64,000 nucleotides of DNA from Channa striata (lineage: Eukaryota > Chordata > Actinopteri > Anabantiformes > Channidae). The stretch spans positions 3,472,001-3,536,000 of the forward strand of contig CM065173.1 of the NCBI GenBank assembly GCA_033026295.1, in the 5' to 3' direction. Below the pieces are notes generated by a model, which worked only from the letters and a program-made list of their open reading frames with translations, did not search any database and was not told where the DNA came from. A program made the position numbers and the translations under genes. This document shows, in pieces, positions 58,643 to 64,000 of this stretch. Numbering within the stretch: the first letter of the stretch is position 1; each line of letters begins with the position of its first letter.

Positions 58643-58667
58643 ACGCACACACACACACACACACACT
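58643..58667. repeat. (CA)n microsatellite (copy 2)
   Basis: Counterpart of 23249-23276 with a slightly different repeat count. Confidence 0.85.
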
Positions 58668-60043
58668 TATCCTCCCTCCCTCCCTTACACTCACCTGTGA
58701 GTTCTCCACACCTCTTGATTTCATCTGTGGTTTTGGTCACATTTGCCTTGAAAATGTCCTCAAACCCACAGGCCACCACCTACACTGTCTTTTATTTTAA
58801 TTCATCTTGTCCCCTCTTACCTCACCAACTTCTCTTCTCCTTTCTTTGTTGCTTCTTTTTCCGCCCTATTGCCTCTTTACGGCTTTTTTTTTTATTTTGC
58901 ACTGCAGTTAAACGAAGAGACACTAGCTGAATTTTGGACGATATCTAGTTTCTGCTCCTACTGTATGTGGTTTAATCGGTGATGGATTTTCAACTTAGTC
59001 TTCATACAATATTGAGATATATATGTATATGAGTGTGACAATAGATCTTGGTAACTATTTCTTTTTTTTTTTGCTCTGCACACTGACCATGTATCTTACC
59101 CAGAATGTGACTTTCCAAGGAAAATGATCCACAAAATAAACTCCACCTCAGCTGTTTAAAGTTTAAAGATAGAGTCCTCTGTCACTGGCAATGATTAGAA
59201 TAAGAGGAGCCAGCCAGGCAGGAATGTAAGACTGTAGAGGGTGCACACATTGAACCTATTATAACTTTCAACAGCTCCACTGAAGATCATGTTTATCTGT
59301 TTTTACCAATCACTGAAGTTGCAGAAACATAAGATCTTTCTTTATTCTACGGAGATTAATGATTGTAATTTATCTCTTTTGTTTTACTTGCAGCACTGTT
59401 TTGGCAAAAAGGCCCAATGAGCCTGAGTGAAGATTTGTTGTAGACATTGTTGTATTACTCTTAAACACATTGGTTGGGATGATTAAAATAATGAGCATTT
59501 TCTTTATATTTGAAAGTAGCATTAAAGCTAATATGAAATTAATTGTTAAAGTTGATGGTAACTTCCAATGGGAGAAACCAACCATGTACAAAAAGGCTCC
59601 AACCAAAACTTTTAAGGTTCACCCTTCCCCTATTTAGTAACACAATGCACCAGTTTACTCAAGATATTGTTTCAGCTTCTAAATGTGAATTGGAGGAAAT
59701 GCCCCCATCCAAGAATACAAGTACAGAATCAACTCCTGATGAGACTGAATTGCTCAGTTTGCTGCAACACTTTGCTGCAAGGGAGGAGTTGTTATTGGCT
59801 GCTATACATAATATACATAATTAAAATCACACCACACTACCCAATATTCACCTTGAAAACCAATATTCAGTTTGTCCCATTTTGACAGTCTTCAAAGATT
59901 TCCAGTGCTGAGGATTAAATAGGCAGGTTCAAAGGAGGCCACCACAAAAAAACTAACAAAAAACAAACAAGTACATATGTAATCATGAAGATGGATCATA
60001 GATTTTACCAAATGTAGGGAGGAGTGTATTTTACACATTTCAG

Positions 60044-60049
60044 CCAATC
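60044..60049 (+). promoter_or_regulatory. CCAATC element upstream of the NITR pseudogene, copy 2
   Basis: It lies 97 bp before the ATG at 60141, as in copy 1. Confidence 0.35.
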
Positions 60050-60140
60050 GGGTTCCTTTATACAGCTTGGTCATACTGTGCCAAACCTTCCATTTGTCTT
60101 GAAAGACATCAGAAGTGCAAGAGAAGTGTGCTCCACCACA

Positions 60141-60998
60141 ATGATCGGACTAATCACTGCTTTGATTCTTCTTCGTACAGTGTGTAAGTGCTCTTCTTAA
60201 GCAGTGTGAGGAAAAATACTACACTAGGCCTTTCTGTGACTTTTTTTTTGTCTGTCTTTAAATCATAACTTATTTGTGTTTTTTCAGCTTACATTGAAAC
60301 TGCAGAGGATTCTTACCCGATCATTAGCGAAGCCAAAGTCTTTTACTTAAATAAGCAGCCTGTTGGACAGATGGTCCAAACAGTCGCAGCTTTAACTCTT
60401 GGCAAAGTTACGGTTGGTGAACAATTTAAAAACTCGCATTTCACAGTCACACAAGAGAAGACTCGCATTTTTCTCACAATCACAAATGTCACCAAAGATG
60501 ATGAAGCTACATATTTTTGTCAGCATGGAGGGACATTTTCGTAGACTTTCTTCAATGGCACTTTCTTGGCTGTAAATGGTAAAATACCTTCTATTATCAG
60601 TGTTTGTGCCTGCAATATTTGAAGTCGTACAGATGAAATTTTTGTGATGTATTTTTTTAACAAACACAGATAAGCAGCATAAATCTGTCTACTTGAAGCA
60701 AACCTTAAAGACTGAGTCAGTCCAACCGGGCTACTCAGTGACTCTCCAGTGTTCACTTATGTCCGAGTCCAGTGTCCAGGTGAAAACTGTGTGTACTGGT
60801 TCAGAGCTGGATCAGAGGGATTTAATTCAGGCATCATTTACACTCAGTACAGTATCAACAGTGACAACCAAGGGGAAAGGAGCTGTGTCTACAGTTTGTC
60901 CAGAACTATTCAAAACTCCTCTGATGCTGGGACCTACTACTGTGCTGTGGTCACATGTGGAGAGATCCTGGTTGGTCAAGGAACCAAAGTGGCAATAA
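60141..60998 (+). pseudogene. NITR pseudogene, third V family (copy 2)
   Basis: Exons: 60141-60183 signal peptide, 60288-60578 V, 60670-60998 I. The V exon has TTTTT where copy 1 has TTTT, so RIFLTITNVTKDDEATYFC stays in frame here. It still lacks the segment with the first cysteine and still carries the TAG before TFFNGTFLAVNG. The I exon has GGG where copy 1 has GG near 60729 but shares the frame break after LMSES and the Val in VGQGTKVAI. The lesions shared by both copies show that the locus was already dead before they separated. No membrane or tail exons were found. Confidence 0.85.
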
Positions 60999-61451
60999 GT
61001 ACGTATTTATAGTAGAATTAAGTCATCAGTTAGTTTTCAGGATATGTATTTAGTGTGCTAAGATAAATGTATAAGGTTTATTACTTTTTTAGTTTGTGGT
61101 TAGGGGTTTTACAAAGTGATTTGGTATTGATTGTCATTTGTTGGTTTACCAACAGATTTAATCAGAAAAAACATGCTACTAATGTGTGTCTCAGTAAAAT
61201 TGTCAGATACAGTCTGTATAATGTATTTTCTGGTAAAATATCCACCAATTCCACTAGTAGTGACTAAACACTATTTTACTTAACTTTTTTTGCCTAAATG
61301 AATTCAAGACACAACGTAATTAGCAGGACAAACCTGGACAACTGAGTAAACTTAGGTCAACACATCTAATGACTTGGGGGAATGATTGAAAGTTCTGGAG
61401 ATAAACACAGCCCTAAATCCTGCAAAAACTGAAATGGTAAATGGTCTACAC

Positions 61452-62217
61452 CAGGGGTCGGCAACCCGCGGCTCCGGAGCCGCATGCGGCTCTTTCATCC
61501 TCATACTGCGGCTCTGAGTGGTTTGGGAAATTAAATTATAAAAAAAAGCTAAAAAAAATAATTAAAAAAGCATGTAATTGAAATGTATTTTATTTGTGTT
61601 AGTTCTTTAATATTTTAGTTCTAAATTGAAATTTTGTTGTAATCTTGACATATTAGAATAAATATATTTTATTGTTTTTCGTCGCTCAAAATAAACGTCA
61701 TACTCGCGAAAGCCGGTATACCCGCCAAAACGCCGCCCATTTGTCGCGATATAAGGATGACAGCTCACGGCATTTTTTTGCTTTTGTTTGCTACATGGAT
61801 AATTTAAGTTCAGCTTTTTAAAATATTTGAAAGTGACATTCAGACATTGTATTATTTTTTCAAGAATTCAAAATGCTCAAAATGTGTTCATTACATAGAT
61901 AAAATTTAATTTTCTCTGTAGCACTTCGTGGATTTCATAAGCAACACACGTTAGTTGTTTATACAAAGTGTAAAGAAAAGGCAATATATACAGTGTTATC
62001 TTCATTTTAGATAAGATGATAGCCCATCTTCAAAAGGGTAGTCAAAGCACTATTAAGTTGTTATTGTTTTTTTAAATATTTTTTCTTTCTATTTAATAAA
62101 TGCGTTCATAAATAAATTCATTTTAGATGTCAAAAAGTATTTGCGGCTCCCAGTGTTTTCTTTTCTGTGGAAACCGGATCAAATGGCTCTTTCGGTGTTA
62201 AAGGTTGCCGACCCCTG
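61452..62217. mobile_element. Non-autonomous hAT transposon (copy 2)
   Basis: CAGGGGTCGGCAACC and its inverse end are bounded by GTCTACAC at 61444-61451 and 62218-62225. It is the same insertion event as 26051-26809. The left subterminal GCGGCTCCGGAGCCGC palindrome is complete here but altered in copy 1. Confidence 0.88.
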
Positions 62218-62460
62218 GTCTACACTTATATAACACTTTTCTACCTGTTGGTACTCAAAGCGCTTTACACTGCTTCTTATCTACCCATTCACACACACAC
62301 ATTCATACACCGATGGGGCTGCTATGCAGCTGGCCGACACTCACCGGGAGAAGCTAAGTGGGGTTCAGTGTCTTGCTCAAGGACACTTCGACATGTGACA
62401 AGAGGAGCCGGGGATTGAACCAACAACTGTGGTATTGGTGGAGGACCACACTACCAACTC

Positions 62461-62578
62461 TTTAAGTAAAAGAATTTGACTTCGCTCTCAGAGAGTGGAC
62501 AGTGAAGAGTAACACTATCACCAATTTCAACCACAGTCAAAGAGATCGGGTAAGAATCCTCTGCAGTTTCAATGGGAG
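62461..62578 (-). pseudogene. NITR V-exon 5' remnant (third V family, copy 2)
   Basis: Counterpart of 27053-27170: an acceptor, then IETAEDSYPISLTVVEIGDS and VTLHCPLSE, cut by the same repeat at its downstream end. Confidence 0.75.
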
Positions 62579-64000
62579 CTGAAAAAACAAAGAAAAAACA
62601 AATAAGTTATGATTTAAAGACAGCCAAACAGTCGCTCTCAAATATTTTGGGATTCTGTGCTAAAACCAATATGACCGCAATCAGGAATTTTCACTTTTTA
62701 ACTTAACAATTTTGACCTAAAAGAACAAAACACAAACAATGGATGATGATATCCCATGTGTAAAGATGTAAGAATAGTTTGTATAGGCAAATAAAGTAAA
62801 ATAAATAATACTTTTTACCGAAACTAAGTTTAGATAAAGGTGTAGTTGCTGTGGGCCTCCCTCAGTTCTGAGGTAATAGGACACAACACCCAGTCCTAAA
62901 TATTAAACAATTCTTTGCAAGAACAACTGGCAGTGGCTGGGTCATAAGACCAAAGACTAGAATTTTTATACAACACACAAATGTCAGCACCAACTAGGTC
63001 ACACTGGCACTGACATGGCCCATCTAGGTACGATTAGTTGTCACAACTAAAAACATTCATAATTGACTCTATAATTAACGTTCATTAGGTGTATGGTTGC
63101 CTTAAGCAGTCTCCAAAGTATAGCAAACATGGTAACATTCCCTTTCAGATTCCTCCTCAGTAGAGCAAACATCATGACCCCCTGCATTCATGCAAACATG
63201 GTCAAGTGATGCAGCCTTTTAATTAATTAGCGTTGTTGTCTGCTGATAAGTGGTGCCCTTTTAAAATGTTCACCTCTGCCCTTCAGACATTCTGAGCTAC
63301 TGTCCCTACCCATAGTAATTAAACTTTGGGCTCTGAACGTTTACAAAAAAGAAGTTATTTACTCTATGTACTATCCATGAAGGCACCAACAGTGCACCAT
63401 CACATAGTAATGGTTGCTAACAGGAAGCGAAAGCCGTGGTTTTTATTGAGACATGATTACCTTGTCTTGGTATTATTTCATTGTCTTCATCTGCTGCAGC
63501 CACAATTACTCAGATTATTTACTCCCAAAGCCAACACACATGAAGGTTTTTCCACAGCAAAATGCTATTAGAAGAAGTGTTTCTTTTTAATAAGATGCAA
63601 GAAAGTAAAGATGGGATTTTTTTTTTTTTTTTTTTTTGGGGGGGGGGGGGGGTATAAATGCATAGGAAGGTGTGGAACAGATCTGTTTTCAGCAGTTTTT
63701 CAAATGTTGAGCTAGGTTGATGAGGGTTTGGTGGCTTGGAGTTTGGGGTAGTTGAGGTAAACAGGAGCTAAAACAGAGCTTTGAACCTTTCAACAATTGT
63801 GACAATCAGTATATATGGCCATTAAAAAAAAATTGCATAAACTGCATGAACGCCGGTAACCCTGTCAGAAGGGAAGGGTTACTGGTCAAGATGACATATG
63901 ACCAGTACCTGCACAAACACTTGGGTTGTACACTCAGAGAAGTTGGTCTGATCTTTCTGATGATGTCTGCATGACCTAGAGACTTGGGAGATGTAGTCCG
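62579..64000. other. Intergenic, nothing recognised
   Basis: Counterpart of 27171-28567. A run of about 23 T followed by about 14 G at 63617-63653 is the largest length difference between the copies and is a likely sequencing-error hot spot. Confidence 0.4.

Larger units (their letters stand above)
53428..64000. repeat. 10.5-kb block, copy 2, running to the window end
   Basis: Colinear with 18032-28567 over its full length, including all repeats, pseudogene lesions and the hAT target duplication. Differences are mostly one-base changes in homopolymers, plus the longer poly-T/poly-G run at 63617-63653. Local substitutions occur, for example near 55260 and 55910. It continues beyond the window. 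Confidence 0.9.

Noticed and set aside
1..64000. CRISPR arrays, operons, phage or plasmid functions
   Set aside because: The window is intron-rich vertebrate DNA; no regularly spaced short repeats or bacterial gene layout were seen.

Overview
This is eukaryotic DNA from a ray-finned fish, most likely a percomorph teleost; I cannot name the species. The evidence is a cluster of novel immune-type receptor (NITR) genes, a receptor family known only from fish, together with teleost-type repeats: L2/CR1 LINEs with TTGAA tails, RTE and Rex1-like LINEs, tRNA-derived SINEs, hAT elements and solo LTRs. Every supported gene is a NITR or a NITR remnant. The rest is intergenic sequence or repeats.

Layout. 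Position 1 cuts through the V exon of a first minus-strand NITR (1-192). L2 fragments and an unclassified repeat fill 1.3-4.7 kb. Two six-exon minus-strand genes follow, NITR-1 (5717-8309) and NITR-2 (11389-13071). A nearly full-length but broken L2 lies at 14.1-17.8 kb. A 10.5 kb block (18032-28567) holds a plus-strand NITR pseudogene of a third V family, an opposite-strand V remnant and a hAT element with a clean target-site duplication. NITR-3 (31003-33309), a V-only pseudogene (33657-34022) and NITR-4 (39340-40999) form a second subfamily. They are interleaved with L2 copies, a solo LTR, and another solo LTR that carries a nested RTE insertion. A first-subfamily pseudogene (45706-47155) and a 5'-broken gene, NITR-6 (50646-52088), follow. 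NITR-6 ends in LINE debris next to a 100-N gap (53328-53427). Everything after the gap repeats 18032-28567 almost base for base, so it is either a very recent duplication or an uncollapsed second haplotype.

Gene design. Typical units have a 43-nt signal exon, a V exon, a second Ig (I) exon with a J-like FGxGT motif, a transmembrane exon, a short cytoplasmic exon and a last exon carrying tyrosine motifs. Phases are 1-1-1-1-0. These are single-pass surface receptors of the inhibitory type: no charged residue lies in the membrane segments. Three V families share nearly the same I domain. Two tail types exist: one ending in a TVYTDV motif that fits the ITSM consensus, and one with repeated YSAV/YxAV motifs. 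NITR-1 and NITR-2 share nearly identical promoter-signal-V-I segments but carry different tails, which shows V-I cassettes being combined with different signalling ends. A TGATTGG (inverted CCAAT) core about 80-107 bp upstream of the ATG is kept in front of every unit whose 5' end is visible.

All exon boundaries were read by eye from splice signals and reading phase. Repeat family names come from recognition, not from a database search.
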